A DNA stretch of 47,082 nucleotides from an uncultured Actinomycetes bacterium (lineage in GTDB: Bacteria; Actinomycetota; Actinomycetes; Nanopelagicales; Nanopelagicaceae): the NCBI GenBank assembly GCA_903834145.1, contig CAILHY010000017.1:1-47082 (forward strand), given 5' to 3'. Positions 1 to 8,489 of the stretch are shown here, piece after piece. Position numbers and translations under genes: made by a program. Below the pieces are notes generated by a model. That model was not told the origin of the DNA and did no database searches. It saw only the letters and a list, made by a program, of their open reading frames with translations. How positions within the stretch are numbered: position 1 is the first letter of the stretch; each line of letters begins with the position of its first letter.

Positions 1-806
1 CGTGAAGGCTCTTTTGCAAATACTGCGTGCACAGTGAGTGAGTGAGTTGTAATCACAGGAACGCGTACGCATGTGGCCGCAACTTTAAGATTAGGAAGTC
101 CAAGAATCTTGCGAGATTCATTACGAACCTTTAATTCCTCAGATGAATAACCATCTTCCTTCAATGAGCCAGCCCATGGAACAACGTTCATAGCAAGGGG
201 AGCAGGGAAGGGTCCGTTATCTGTAATGAATGTACGTACATCACTTGTATTGGTTCCGGCATCTGTGCCAGCAACGGCAGAGATTTGTGCACGTAGTGTG
301 TCGATACCCGCTTGACCAGCACCGGATGCCGCTTGGTAGGAAGAAACAACGAGTTCTTCTAATACGTATTCGCGGTGGAGCGCACCCATAGCAACAATCA
401 TAGAAAGCGTTGTGCAATTTGGATTAGAAATAATTCCACGCGGGCGATTCTTGGCATCCTGCGGATTAACCTCAGGTACAACTAGTGGAACATCTACATC
501 CATACGGAAAGCACCCGAGTTATCAACCACAACTGCCCCACGTGAAGCAGCAATCGGTGCCCACTCAGCAGAGATCTCATCGGGAACATCGAACATGGCA
601 ACATCGATGCCATCGAAAGCCTCGGGTGATAGAGCAATAACAGTGAGTTCTTCTCCGCGACATATCAACTTCTTGCCCGCGCTTCGTGCTGATGCGATCA
701 AGCGGATTTCGCCCCACACATCAGTGCGAGTGGAAAGTATGTCGAGCATGACGGTGCCGACGGCGCCCGTTGCGCCAACTACTGCAAGGGATGGCTTCTG
801 AGTCAT
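1..806 (-). CDS. asd: aspartate-semialdehyde dehydrogenase (3' end outside window)
   Basis: Reduces aspartyl-4-phosphate to aspartate semialdehyde with NADPH, the second step toward lysine, threonine and methionine. The minus frame starts at the ATG at 804-806 and stays open to base 1, so the C-terminus is cut by the window edge. The N-terminus has the Rossmann motif ([13 protein letters not shown]), and SNPNCTT around residue 131 holds the catalytic cysteine. The [11 protein letters not shown] stretch near the window edge matches the substrate-binding part of the family. The start overlaps the lysC stop by 4 bp (ATGA), the usual actinobacterial lysC-asd coupling. Confident. Confidence 0.95.
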   Translation of the reverse strand, partial: MTQKPSLAVVGATGAVGTVMLDILSTRTDVWGEIRLIASARSAGKKLICRGEELTVIALSPEAFDGIDVAMFDVPDEISAEWAPIAASRGAVVVDNSGAFRMDVDVPLVVPEVNPQDAKNRPRGIISNPNCTTLSMIVAMGALHREYVLEELVVSSYQAASGAGQAGIDTLRAQISAVAGTDAGTNTSDVRTFITDNGPFPAPLAMNVVPWAGSLKEDGYSSEELKVRNESRKILGLPNLKVAATCVRVPVITTHSLTVHAVFAKEPS

Positions 807-2074
807 CGACCAGAACCTCCGTAAACAACTGCTTCGATCTGATCTGCATCTAAATCAAAGGCAGTGTGTGCGGCTTTAACACCACGTTCTAAATCAGAGG
901 CACGGCAAACAATGGAGATGCGAATTTCAGATGTAGAAATCATTTCGATGTTGACGCCTGCTTCAGACATTGCGGCAAAGAATGTGGCAGTCACGCCAGG
1001 GTGAGAGCGCATGCCTGCGCCGACAAGTGAAAGTTTGCCGATTTGATCATCGTATTGAATGGATGCATATCCAACTTCGCCTTGGATACGTTGCAAGATT
1101 GCCGTTGCATTTGCGCCTTCGCTCTTAGGCAACGTGAAGGAAATATCTGTGAGGCCGGTTGCTGCTGCAGAAACATTCTGCACAATCATGTCAATGTTGA
1201 TGTCGGAGTCTGCGATGGATTGAAAGATGCGCGCGGCAACACCGGTGCGGTCAGGCACACCCACGATGGTGATCTTTGCTTCGCTCTTATCGTGTGCGAT
1301 TCCGGCGATGATTGCTTGCTCCATGGTTCCTCCTTCAGGATGGTTCTTGACCACCCAGGTTCCTTCGTTGGTAGAAAAAGATGATCGAACGTGTATTGGC
1401 ATTTCATAACGGCGTGCATATTCAACGCAACGCAAATGTAAAACTTTGGCGCCACTTGCTGCGAGTTCCAACATTTCATCGTAGGTAACAGATTTCAATT
1501 TCTTTGCTGCAGGAACAACTCGAGGATCCGCACTGAAGACGCCGTCAACATCTGTGTAAATTTCACAGACATCCGCATCTAGCGCTGCCGCTAAAGCAAC
1601 CGCAGTTGTGTCAGATCCGCCTCGACCAAGAGTTGTGATGTCCTTTGTGTCCTGACTAATTCCTTGGAATCCAGCGACAATGGCAATCGCGCCTTCTTTT
1701 AGAGCTTCTTGAATTCGGCCAGGAGTCACGTCAATAATGCGAGCGCGACCATGTGCCGAGTCGGTAATAACGCCGGCTTGGCTTCCCGTGAATGAGCGCG
1801 CTTCATGACCTAAATTCGAAATCGCCATTGCCAGCAGCGCCATAGAGATGCGCTCTCCAGCGGTGAGCAACATGTCGAGTTCGCGCCCCTTGGGCATTGG
1901 AGTGATCTGATTGGCCAGGTCAATGAGCTCATCGGTGGTATCGCCCATGGCGCTCACAACGACAACAACCTGATTTCCATCGCGCTTAGTGGCCACAATT
2001 CGGGCGGCAACACGCTTCATACCCTCGGCATCGGCTACGGAGGAGCCGCCGAATTTTTGAACAATTAATCCCAT
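803..2074 (-). CDS. lysC: aspartate kinase, alpha subunit (full length)
   Basis: Phosphorylates aspartate, the first committed step of the aspartate amino-acid family. The protein has 423 aa. It begins with the kinase motif KFGGSS at residues 8-13, followed by the amino-acid kinase domain to about residue 245 and two ACT domains (about 265-420) that bind lysine/threonine for feedback inhibition. The C-terminal half ([19 protein letters not shown]) closely resembles the Corynebacterium LysC regulatory part as I remember it. An internal in-frame ATG with a strong ribosome site at codon 251 should give a separate beta subunit (own entry). It is transcribed first and overlaps asd. recR-dnaX upstream are on the same strand but separated by about 80 bp. 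Confidence 0.95.
   Translation of the reverse strand: MGLIVQKFGGSSVADAEGMKRVAARIVATKRDGNQVVVVVSAMGDTTDELIDLANQITPMPKGRELDMLLTAGERISMALLAMAISNLGHEARSFTGSQAGVITDSAHGRARIIDVTPGRIQEALKEGAIAIVAGFQGISQDTKDITTLGRGGSDTTAVALAAALDADVCEIYTDVDGVFSADPRVVPAAKKLKSVTYDEMLELAASGAKVLHLRCVEYARRYEMPIHVRSSFSTNEGTWVVKNHPEGGTMEQAIIAGIAHDKSEAKITIVGVPDRTGVAARIFQSIADSDINIDMIVQNVSAAATGLTDISFTLPKSEGANATAILQRIQGEVGYASIQYDDQIGKLSLVGAGMRSHPGVTATFFAAMSEAGVNIEMISTSEIRISIVCRASDLERGVKAAHTAFDLDADQIEAVVYGGSGR
1322..1335 (-). promoter_or_regulatory. internal ribosome site and start for LysC beta subunit
   Basis: On the minus strand AAGGAGG stands 4 nt ahead of an in-frame ATG (1322-1324), which is codon 251 of lysC. Translation from here gives 173 aa (1324 to 803) consisting only of the ACT regulatory region. 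In Corynebacterium glutamicum the in-frame overlapping beta subunit starts at the equivalent methionine (MEEAVLTG there, MEQAIIAG here) and is of nearly equal length. The match in position, length and ribosome site makes an alpha2-beta2 aspartokinase very likely. Confidence 0.75.
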
Positions 2075-2156
2075 GACGCTATTTTGCGGGAGATTTAAAG
2101 GAAAAGGAAATTAATCTCAGAATACGAGACAGGGTTTAATCCACATAATGAGATAA

Positions 2157-2765
2157 CTACTGATCGACGGTGCGACGTCCTTCAAATGCGCGGCCAAGAG
2201 TCACTTCATCGGCATATTCGAGGTCTCCGCCAACTGGCAACCCACTGGCTAAACGAGAAACTTTAAGGCCAAGGGGTTTGAGCATTCGAGCCAAATAGGT
2301 AGCTGTGGCCTCTCCCTCAAGATTGGGATCGGTGGCCAAAATGATTTCAGTGACGTTGCTGTCGGCAAGGCGAGCCATGAGTTCGCGGATGCGTAATTGA
2401 TCCGGGCCGATGCCATCGATAGGACTGATTGCCCCACCAAGCACGTGATACTTCCCGCGAAATTCGCGAGTGCGCTCAATCGCAATCACATCTTTACTCT
2501 CTTCGACAACGCAGATGGCGGTGTTGTCGCGACGTGGGTCGCGACAGATACGACATTCGGTTTCTTCTGAAACGTTTCCACATTGCGTACAAAACTTCAC
2601 GCGCTCTTTCACTGTGCGAATGGCGTCAACTAAAGCAGCAGCTGTTTCAGTTTCGGATTGAAGGATATGGAAAGCAATTCGCTGGGCGCTCTTTGGGCCA
2701 ATACCGGGCAGACGACCTAACGCATCAATGAGATCTTGAATGGCTCCTTCATACATGCCGCTCAT
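2157..2765 (-). CDS. recR: recombination mediator protein RecR
   Basis: Works with RecF/RecO in loading RecA at single-strand gaps; binds DNA as a ring. The 202 aa have the normal family layout: N-terminal helix-hairpin-helix ([14 protein letters not shown]), a four-cysteine zinc finger ([16 protein letters not shown], about residues 58-73) and a Toprim domain ([26 protein letters not shown]). The start ATG overlaps the dnaX stop in an ATGA, so the two are translationally coupled, the common dnaX-recR arrangement. The YbaB gene often found between them is absent. Confidence 0.96.
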   Translation of the reverse strand: MSGMYEGAIQDLIDALGRLPGIGPKSAQRIAFHILQSETETAAALVDAIRTVKERVKFCTQCGNVSEETECRICRDPRRDNTAICVVEESKDVIAIERTREFRGKYHVLGGAISPIDGIGPDQLRIRELMARLADSNVTEIILATDPNLEGEATATYLARMLKPLGLKVSRLASGLPVGGDLEYADEVTLGRAFEGRRTVDQ

Positions 2766-4492
2766 GGATTCTGAGTCTCGCTAATAAATTCTGCACCCAG
2801 TTCTTGCGCAAGTAACGCCTTACCCGAAAGGAGATTGGCATCTGTCGGTGCCTCATCAACGCGAACCGCGCGAGCTTGCGGTGTGTTCGGATTAATGGAG
2901 GGATCCACGACAACTTCGATCTTACGATCCAAGCCAACAATGTCTACGAATGCTTGGCGCAAAATTTCATCGCTACCAGAACGGATAAAGGAATCTCGCG
3001 CACCAGCATTAACAATGGCGATCGTGATGGCGCTGTCATCAAGTCCAAGAATTTGTGCGCTTGTGCTGAGCAGCGACCACGTCAATCGACGACGCTTCTT
3101 TACATCTTCAATAACATCTGGCCACAACCTGCGAAGCCCTGCAATATCCGTTGTCCCTGTTGGAGCTTTCTTAACTGGTGCGACAGGCTCATCAACAGGA
3201 CTTGTTGACTCGGCCTTCTCGTCAACATGGACGGGTTCATCAATACGATTCGTTGACTCGGGAATAACTTTTTTAGAGTTGACTCTGTCGTTTGATTTCA
3301 CCGCTACTGGCGCTGATGACATCGGAGCCAAACTTTCGGCGCGCTCTAAACGCTCTACTCGTACTAACAATCCGCGATCTGACGTATCGCCCAATGGCAA
3401 AAGCATGCGGCCGCAAATGAGTTCAAGCATCAATCGTGGGGCAGTGGCTCCACGCATCTGGGTCAAGCCTTCGGCAGCAATGTCGGCCGCACGAGAAAGC
3501 CCCGCTGAACCAATGTTTTGTGCTTGATTGCGCATACGCTGAAGTTGATCATCGGAGACTTCGCGCAGAATTGCACTTGCGCCACCCTCAGGCAGTGCAT
3601 CCACAATCATCAAGTCACGTAGGCGCTCAAGGAAATCCGCAGCAAAACGGCGTGGATCGTGTCCGGATTCGATAACGCGGTCAACTGTTTTAAAGAGCGT
3701 TGCACCATCGCGAGCAGCAAGTGCATCAACGGCATCATCAAGAAGTGCACCATCGGTAAAACCAAGTAGTTGAATGGCAATGTCATAGCTGACGCCTTGA
3801 TCACCAGCACCCGCAAGGAGTTGACCTAAAACAGAAAGGGCATCGCGCACAGACCCACCACTTGCACGTACAACTAATGGAATAACTCCCTTGGCAACTT
3901 TGACGCCTTCGGAGTTACAGACTTTCTCTAAGTGCGCAGCCAAGATTCCTGGTGGCACCAATCGGAATGGGTAATGGTGTGTACGAGAGCGAATAGTCGA
4001 AATCAATTTATCTGGTTCGGTCGTTGCAAAAATAAAGATCACGTGGGGAGGAGGCTCTTCAACAACTTTCAAGAGCGCATTCGCTGCGCCTGGCCCAAGT
4101 TGGTGTGCCTCATCAATAATGTAAATCTTGTAGCGACTATTTACTGGTGCAAAGAATGCTTTATCGCGAAGATCGCGCGCATCATCAACTAAGCCATGCG
4201 TTGCTGCATCGAGTTCAATTACATCTAAAGAACCTGGACCATTCGCTACAAGATCGGTACATGATTGGCATTTGCCACATGGATCAGGTGTAGGTCCTTT
4301 TTCGCAATTGAGACTTCGCGCCATGATGCGAGCGCTTGATGTCTTTCCGCAACCGCGTGGGCCAGAAAATAAATATGCGTGATGAATACGTCCAGATGCC
4401 AGGGCATTAGAAAGAGGAACAGTCACATGTTCTTGCCCAATAACGTCAGCAAAGAGGGAGGGACGATATTTGCGATAGAGCGCCAAACTCAT
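2762..4492 (-). CDS. dnaX: DNA polymerase III subunit gamma/tau
   Basis: Clamp-loader ATPase of the replicative polymerase. The protein has 576 aa: Walker [16 protein letters not shown] near residue 45, a zinc-binding cysteine cluster ([16 protein letters not shown]), Walker [11 protein letters not shown] and the sensor/arginine-finger segment [11 protein letters not shown]. The AAA+ lid and collar domains run to about residue 365. A low-complexity charged linker (about 385-440) leads into the tau-specific C-terminal domain. The start has a good ribosome site (GGGGAGG). The SRP RNA gene lies just upstream on the same strand. I saw no correctly phased frameshift heptamer for a gamma product. 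Confidence 0.95.
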   Translation of the reverse strand: MSLALYRKYRPSLFADVIGQEHVTVPLSNALASGRIHHAYLFSGPRGCGKTSSARIMARSLNCEKGPTPDPCGKCQSCTDLVANGPGSLDVIELDAATHGLVDDARDLRDKAFFAPVNSRYKIYIIDEAHQLGPGAANALLKVVEEPPPHVIFIFATTEPDKLISTIRSRTHHYPFRLVPPGILAAHLEKVCNSEGVKVAKGVIPLVVRASGGSVRDALSVLGQLLAGAGDQGVSYDIAIQLLGFTDGALLDDAVDALAARDGATLFKTVDRVIESGHDPRRFAADFLERLRDLMIVDALPEGGASAILREVSDDQLQRMRNQAQNIGSAGLSRAADIAAEGLTQMRGATAPRLMLELICGRMLLPLGDTSDRGLLVRVERLERAESLAPMSSAPVAVKSNDRVNSKKVIPESTNRIDEPVHVDEKAESTSPVDEPVAPVKKAPTGTTDIAGLRRLWPDVIEDVKKRRRLTWSLLSTSAQILGLDDSAITIAIVNAGARDSFIRSGSDEILRQAFVDIVGLDRKIEVVVDPSINPNTPQARAVRVDEAPTDANLLSGKALLAQELGAEFISETQNP

Positions 4493-4524
4493 GTGCCTCC
4501 CCTTTCTCTACGTTCTGGCTATAA

Positions 4525-4617
4525 AAGGACCCCTCGCGCACCCATTAGAGCGTGCCTACCCTTGCTGCCTTCCAGCCCTGGGGGAGTTTGGCACGATAAT
4601 GCCGCGCGAGGGATCTG
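4525..4617 (-). ncRNA. ffs: bacterial small signal recognition particle RNA (4.5S-like)
   Basis: Read on the minus strand, a closing stem of CCCUCGCGC (4612-4604) with GCGCGAGGG (4539-4531) encloses the conserved SRP domain IV: GGGCUGGAAGGCAGCAAGGG carries the GGAA tetraloop and the asymmetric internal loop contacted by Ffh. A U-rich stretch (around 4521-4527) follows the stem. Size and position directly ahead of dnaX agree with other actinobacteria. Exact ends are approximate. Confidence 0.9.
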
Positions 4618-4655
4618 GTCTAAGCATAGTTAAGAGCACCGATAGAGTTCTCCAC

Positions 4656-4743
4656 GGAGGATTCGCATAGCGGCCGAGTGCGCACGCTTGGAAAGCGTGT
4701 AAAGGGCAACCTTTCAGGGGTTCAAATCCCCTATCCTCCGCCA
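4656..4743 (+). tRNA. tRNA-Ser (anticodon GGA)
   Basis: Type II tRNA. The acceptor GGAGGAT (4656-4662) pairs with ATCCTCC (4733-4739), G is the discriminator, and CCA is encoded at 4741-4743. The anticodon loop reads CTTGGAAAG, giving GGA for UCC/UCU codons. A long variable arm and the GGTTCAAATCC T-loop are present. Its 3' end is copied at 4799, 5365 and 11920, marking it as a probable integration target. Confidence 0.95.
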
Positions 4744-4798
4744 TCTTTTTCTTAACGAGGAACCCCTGCCACATTGATCTCGTTCCGTGGCTCGGACA

Positions 4799-4812
4799 CC
4801 TCCGCCATCTTT
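4799..4812 (+). repeat. 14-bp exact copy of the tRNA-Ser(GGA) 3' end
   Basis: CCTCCGCCATCTTT occurs here and at 4735-4748, where it forms the last acceptor bases, CCA and the first downstream bases of the tRNA. The copy overlaps the stop end of the HEPN-like gene. It looks like a short attachment-site remnant, though 14 bp alone is modest evidence. Confidence 0.5.
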
Positions 4813-5257
4813 ACCTACTTGGCCGATATGTCCTAGAAATTTTTCCAAGTTTTTTTAAGATTTCTTTCCCCTCCACAGCAAGCTGCCTAGCAAACGTCAT
4901 TCGCTCTCTCCAGCTCCCCGAGTTTTCGCTCGACACTTTCACCATCTCATGAACAACTTTGGCACGGTTATCGCTCCAACTACGAATGTCTGCCGCTAAA
5001 TCTTCAGAGATTATTCCGAGTGAAATCGCGTTCTTTACCAGCGTGCGTAAATTTTGAACTTTCTGAACTTCCCCAGTTTTGTTTTCGATAACACTTTCAA
5101 TGCGATCAGCGATTAAAGACTCAAGTAAAGCTGTCGCCTCTATGTGGAAACCAGATTGGATTGCCCTATCTACTCTTTTTCGAGCACTTCTAATTAACTC
5201 ATACTTAAACTTTACGTTTTCAACCGACCATTTTAACCAAAAGTTCTGATCAGCCAA
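4811..5257 (-). CDS. HEPN-like small protein
   Basis: Predicted 148 aa, all helical and charged, from a TTG start; the first ATG codons come far too late to be sensible starts. Function not recognised with certainty. Residues about 85-110 hold SDNRAKVVHEMVK, which fits the R-x4-6-H motif of HEPN domains, preceded by a helix (ATALLESLIADRIESVI) like those of DUF4145/AbiV-type HEPN proteins. HEPN proteins are often RNases in toxin-antitoxin or abortive-infection systems; whether this one is, is inference. It lies between two copies of the tRNA-Ser 3' end, and an apparently truncated frame overlaps its start, so it may be the survivor of a two-gene module. Confidence 0.65.
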   Translation of the reverse strand: MADQNFWLKWSVENVKFKYELIRSARKRVDRAIQSGFHIEATALLESLIADRIESVIENKTGEVQKVQNLRTLVKNAISLGIISEDLAADIRSWSDNRAKVVHEMVKVSSENSGSWRERMTFARQLAVEGKEILKKLGKISRTYRPSR

Positions 5258-5406
5258 TTAACTACAATCTCATCTAGTGAATCGATTTCAAGAACTACCC
5301 CACCAAATTTCTCTGGCCAAATTTCAATCAATAAAATCGGGGAATTACCCAGGCTGAAGAGGATAAATCCCTCATCCTCCGCCGTGATTGTTTTTCGATT
5401 CTCAGA
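5233..5406 (-). pseudogene. open frame without start, probable 3' remnant upstream of the HEPN-like gene
   Basis: A 57-codon minus-strand frame (ending in SLDEIVVNWLIRTFG and a stop) has no ATG and runs through the 51-bp repeat at 5333-5383. Its stop lies 25 bp inside the HEPN-like gene, the spacing of coupled genes in one operon. The three differences between the two repeat copies change this frame only conservatively (F/L, F/L, S/N), hinting that the repeat may once have been coding. It could also be a chance frame. Not a recognised family. Confidence 0.3.
5333..5383 (+). repeat. 51-bp direct repeat, copy A (att-like, contains tRNA-Ser 3' end)
   Basis: Matches 11888-11938 at 48 of 51 positions in the same orientation. 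Its last 19 bases (AAATCCCTCATCCTCCGCC) match the T-arm/acceptor end of tRNA-Ser(GGA) at 17 of 19 positions. A truncated gene fragment starts at the very next base. These are the properties expected of an attachment-site or island junction. Confidence 0.75.
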
Positions 5407-5455
5407 TCAAAATTTCAAGGTAAGAATGAGAGTCGCATTTCTCCAAGACCATTAA
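5384..5455 (+). pseudogene. C-terminal fragment of a paralogue of the 9101-9703 membrane protein
   Basis: Twenty-three codons plus stop translate to VIVFRFSDQNFK...VAFLQDH, aligning with the last residues of the membrane protein at 9101-9703 (QIVFRFSDPNFK...LAFLEVH). By hand about 58 of 72 bases match, and both end at the same TAA. The match starts exactly where repeat copy A ends, so most of a second copy was lost by recombination at the repeat. No intact start. Confidence 0.7.
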
Positions 5456-5515
5456 GGTCGAAGTTGTGCCTCGAGACGTAATTAACCCAAGATTTTTTGC
5501 TCGTACGAGCTACCC

Positions 5516-6859
5516 CTAAGACAAACTCAGAGTGAATGTTGCTGATGATGCCGTCGTCGTTTCGACGGTGAGGAGAATTCGGGTATTAGGGATCACCACT
5601 GAATCTCCCGCAACGAAATGCGGGTCGTTAGGAAGTGAATTTAATGTCGTCCTCGTACGTTTCAACAAAGCAATCCCAAGCGAGTTAGTCCAACCTGGCT
5701 TGAGTGGCCAAGCGGCATCATTTCCTACCATCCGAATTTCAATAGAAGGTAGTGCGGGAGAATCTGATCGGAATGAAGTCCTGAAGCAATCGTTTGAGAA
5801 AGCAGATCGAAATTCGAGGTAAGCAACTCCTAAATCGGTGTTAATGGTAAAAAGAGTATTGGTTACGCCTGGCCCAAAATCTTGCAATGTAAAAGTACCT
5901 AATTCATTAATAGGTGTTGAATGCACAGTTCCTAAACCAATTGCTCTTTGAGTTACCGAAATGTTGTCAGCATTCAACAACCCATCAGGTGACTGGCATA
6001 TGTATCTCTCTCCCTGCCCCATAAAATCTTCGATGTCTCCATACGGTTCCACGTCGCAAGACTTATTAATCGTGAGGACCAGTGTGGATTCATTGAAATT
6101 GCAGTTATATGAAATGGAATGAAGTAGTCCAAAAGTGTGTCCGATTTCGTGAGTGATAACAGAAGCAAAATCATAAGGTCGGAAACCTTCGTGGGCGTCG
6201 GAGGCAAAATTCTGCATATCTTCAAACGGGTTTATAAGAATGTTTTTCCCTGGGAGTTCTGCAATTCCCCTTTCACCTTGACCGCATTTTGAATCCATTG
6301 AAAAGACAATAAATCTGTATTCTCCGGAAGGATTTTTAAATTTTAAGGCCTTTTTCGCCTCAGTCACTGCTTGTGTGGGATCACAAGAAGTTGGGTGGCC
6401 TACCACGACAGGCTTTGTAACAATCGGCGCGCTAAATTTGAATCGATTATTCGTGACCTTGCTCCACCAGCCTGTAGCCAAATTAACCGAATCAACCGCG
6501 TTGGCAGTCGTAGTTTCATTCCAACTGTATTTTGAGCGACTCCCGATCGTGTAGAGAATCACTGGTTGAATGTGTAGAGATTTCGCCGAAATTATAGGTG
6601 AGTGATTCTGGTTATCTGCCAGCACCCAAACCAATTTCCCATTTACTCGCGTGCAAATATAGACAACGCTATCTTTAACAACTTTCACACTTACTTTGGT
6701 GCATACACTGCCTTGGATAGGGTGCCCCATCGCTGACACATTTGGGGCCGTAACTACAGCGATAAGTAATGACAATAGCGCCGTCAAAGCCAAGACCACG
6801 CCACTCCGCCGTTGCTTAATTTGCGGCATCCTCCGACTTGGTGTTGATGACGAAGCCAC
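5516..6859 (-). CDS. secreted zinc metalloprotease, M11 (gametolysin)-like
   Basis: Predicted 447 aa. Residues 19-43 form a signal peptide ending near VSA-MG. Residues about 50-80 form a small two-cysteine domain (GSVCTK...YICTRVNGKLVW) also found in the 9802-11847 protein. The metzincin signature HEIGHTFGLLH (H237, E238, H241, H247) has all three histidines and the catalytic glutamate. It is followed by the downstream pattern YGDIEDFMG, which resembles the Met-turn of the M11 family. It should act outside the cell as an endopeptidase; the substrate is unknown. The listed start is GTG; an ATG ten codons in lies too close to its GGAGG. It follows the 6877-7662 gene by 17 bp and probably shares its promoter. 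Confidence 0.8.
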   Translation of the reverse strand: MASSSTPSRRMPQIKQRRSGVVLALTALLSLLIAVVTAPNVSAMGHPIQGSVCTKVSVKVVKDSVVYICTRVNGKLVWVLADNQNHSPIISAKSLHIQPVILYTIGSRSKYSWNETTTANAVDSVNLATGWWSKVTNNRFKFSAPIVTKPVVVGHPTSCDPTQAVTEAKKALKFKNPSGEYRFIVFSMDSKCGQGERGIAELPGKNILINPFEDMQNFASDAHEGFRPYDFASVITHEIGHTFGLLHSISYNCNFNESTLVLTINKSCDVEPYGDIEDFMGQGERYICQSPDGLLNADNISVTQRAIGLGTVHSTPINELGTFTLQDFGPGVTNTLFTINTDLGVAYLEFRSAFSNDCFRTSFRSDSPALPSIEIRMVGNDAAWPLKPGWTNSLGIALLKRTRTTLNSLPNDPHFVAGDSVVIPNTRILLTVETTTASSATFTLSLS

Positions 6860-6876
6860 AGTCAGGTAACCAAATG

Positions 6877-7662
6877 CTAGGCAAAGTAAATTTTAAATAT
6901 AGCGATTTCAGAGAGCTCTTTTGGAGGAAGGCGCAGAGAATCGATGTGTACGCTATTGCTGCCAGTATTAAATTTACTCTTTCCTGCAAGAATAGAAGTG
7001 GTACCGCCGATAGGCATCCCTTGTGAATCGAAATAAATTACAGTTCCTGTGGGCGTTCCTGCGCCGCCTCTCCAGGACATAATTCCATTTAATTTGAAGG
7101 AGCTGAACGGGGTGCAGTCTGAGAAGTCACAAAGAAGGCCAAGCGGCACGCCAAAGTCATGCCCATTCGGTTCTAGTTCAAGAATTACTGGCGCTTGAAT
7201 AATGGCTTTAGATGGGTTTACCCATGTGGCTGCAACGACTTTAGCTGTAATGCGAGCAACGCCCGTGATAGCTCCATTGCCGCCATCATCAATTGGCGCA
7301 GCCCAACCAATCTTGCCGGGTTTAATTTCTCCGGGAATCGTGGCTACGGTCTGGTAAATGGTGTTGCCCGAAGCATCTTCGAAAGTAAGTTGCGCCCTCA
7401 CATGCAAAGCCGATTTACGAGTATCAGAATTCGTGACACTAAAAGCCCAATTTGTGCGGAAGGAGAGTGAGCCATTAAAGGTCTTGTCACAAATGCCATT
7501 TATGTAACCAGAACAATAAGACACGTCTCTAAAACCAACAGGTGAGGCAACTAAGGATTTAACCGAGGGTTGCGAGGAAGAGGCAGCCTGCCCAGGAGTT
7601 GAAAGTAAGCCCCCGATAATTAACGATCCAACGGTAATTCCAGCCAAGACTTTGCTTCTCAT
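6877..7662 (-). CDS. secreted protein of unknown function, operon partner of the metalloprotease
   Basis: Predicted 261 aa with a clear signal peptide (MRSKVLAGITVGSLIIGG..., cleavage near GQAASS). The mature part is rich in beta-strand-type sequence and has two cysteine pairs (CSGYINGIC and CDFSDC), suggesting disulfides in an extracellular domain. I recognise no family. The ATG has a good ribosome site (TGGAGG). It is the first gene of a two-gene operon with the M11-like protease, so it may be its substrate, inhibitor or surface anchor (inference). Upstream at 7705-7732 lies the promoter motif shared with two other secreted-protein genes. Confidence 0.7.
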   Translation of the reverse strand: MRSKVLAGITVGSLIIGGLLSTPGQAASSSQPSVKSLVASPVGFRDVSYCSGYINGICDKTFNGSLSFRTNWAFSVTNSDTRKSALHVRAQLTFEDASGNTIYQTVATIPGEIKPGKIGWAAPIDDGGNGAITGVARITAKVVAATWVNPSKAIIQAPVILELEPNGHDFGVPLGLLCDFSDCTPFSSFKLNGIMSWRGGAGTPTGTVIYFDSQGMPIGGTTSILAGKSKFNTGSNSVHIDSLRLPPKELSEIAIFKIYFA

Positions 7663-7704
7663 GTAAATCCTCCATTAGGTCTCCGTGAAATCCATCTGTA
7701 TGAC

Positions 7705-7732
7705 TTACCGTGGATTTCCTCGGAATTTATGC
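7705..7732 (-). promoter_or_regulatory. candidate ECF-type promoter of the 6877/5516 operon
   Basis: On the minus strand GCATAAATTC, 12 bp, CGGTAA. The same two boxes with identical spacing precede 12000-12854, and a weaker version precedes 7820-8317. Counted from GCATAA to CGGTAA the spacer is 16 bp, normal for ECF sigma factors. The -10-like box ends 42 bp before the ATG. Confidence 0.55.
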
Positions 7733-7756
7733 ATCTTTGGGTTCTTTTTTTGTCGA

Positions 7757-7787
7757 GGTGGCCAAAGGATTGGATCCTTTGGCCACC
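7757..7787 (-). terminator. perfect 14-bp hairpin after the 7820-8317 gene
   Basis: GGTGGCCAAAGGAT, loop TGG, ATCCTTTGGCCACC: a perfect stem 33 bp past the stop of the minus-strand gene. There is no T-tract on the transcript side, so it would be a tail-less terminator of the kind proposed in actinobacteria, or a 3'-end stabiliser. Confidence 0.55.
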
Positions 7788-7819
7788 CAAGTGACGAATA
7801 GCAACCACTCTCTGATTAG

Positions 7820-8317
7820 CTAGCCGTTGAGGGCTTTCACTTCATCAGCGTAAGAACCTGCCCATGATTGATATGAGGAGCTCGCGGCAATAATTGCCTT
7901 GTTCGCTTTAGTCATTAATTTTGAATCATTTTTATTTATTGCAGTTTTAACCCTGCCAACGGCCGATTCATAAGCAGTTAATGACTTTTTCAGAAGTGCG
8001 TCAGACTTGGGAAATCCGACTGAAGGTGTGAGTGCCTTCATTTTTCCAATTGCGACAAGAAGTAAATCGCTTTTCGTTGAGGCATTCGCCTTGTAGGTAG
8101 AGAATTTTTTGCCAAATGAAAAGGTTGGTGGATTTGAAACGGCAGCAGCCCATTCAGTTGCTGCTTTCCCAAATTGGACGGAAAGTTTGGAAATAGCGGT
8201 CGAATAATCAACATCCGCCTGAGTCGCTGCTGCATGTGCCGGAATAAGGGCAACTGTTGAAAAGGAAAGGCCCATGGTGAGTGCCACGGCAACTAAATTA
8301 ATTCGAGAAATTTTCAT
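7820..8317 (-). CDS. small secreted helical protein, paralogue of 12000-12854
   Basis: Predicted 165 aa. The frame is open further upstream, but the start at 8317 fits: it gives a signal peptide (MKISRINLVAVALTMGLSFS..., cleavage near AHAAAT), has GAAGGG upstream, and keeps the gene clear of the promoter motif at 8375-8402 and of the divergent sigma gene. The mature protein is alanine/lysine-rich and helical. It shares SDALLKKSLTAY and SYQSWAGSYADEV with the 12000-12854 protein (SDVLLKKYLADY, EGNSWGTQYTIDM). Family unknown. Divergent from the ECF sigma gene, so plausibly regulated by it. Confidence 0.7.
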   Translation of the reverse strand: MKISRINLVAVALTMGLSFSTVALIPAHAAATQADVDYSTAISKLSVQFGKAATEWAAAVSNPPTFSFGKKFSTYKANASTKSDLLLVAIGKMKALTPSVGFPKSDALLKKSLTAYESAVGRVKTAINKNDSKLMTKANKAIIAASSSYQSWAGSYADEVKALNG

Positions 8318-8374
8318 ATACAAGACCCTTCGTTCGGCTGTTGTTCGTGGCTGGAAATCCCGTTCTCTAACTCC

Positions 8375-8402
8375 ACACCGCCGAGATTGAATATTTTTAT
8401 GC
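8375..8402 (-). promoter_or_regulatory. candidate ECF-type promoter of the 7820-8317 gene
   Basis: On the minus strand GCATAAAAAT, 12 bp, CGGTGT. It keeps the spacing of the other two copies, with a weaker downstream box. It lies between the divergent sigma gene and the secreted-protein gene. Confidence 0.4.
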
Positions 8403-8489
8403 ATCGTTGTGGACTTTTTTGCCCGTACTCGGTGGAAAATAGAACCTGCCCACTGTGCCCCGTATGGACGCCTCCTGTAGCCTTCGCTA

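Noticed and set aside
3260-3290. A6 run in dnaX as a programmed frameshift site for gamma
   Set aside because: The run is not in the phase needed for a tandem -1 slip (codons read AAA AAA GTT after TCT), and no pseudoknot or internal Shine-Dalgarno was evident.
2835-3527. 230-aa plus-strand frame antisense to dnaX
   Set aside because: Serine/threonine-rich shadow of the tau linker; dnaX motifs are unambiguous.
4556-4774. 72-aa minus-strand frame over the SRP RNA and tRNA-Ser
   Set aside because: It is the translation of RNA genes (the GFEPLKGCP... wording is a typical tRNA shadow).
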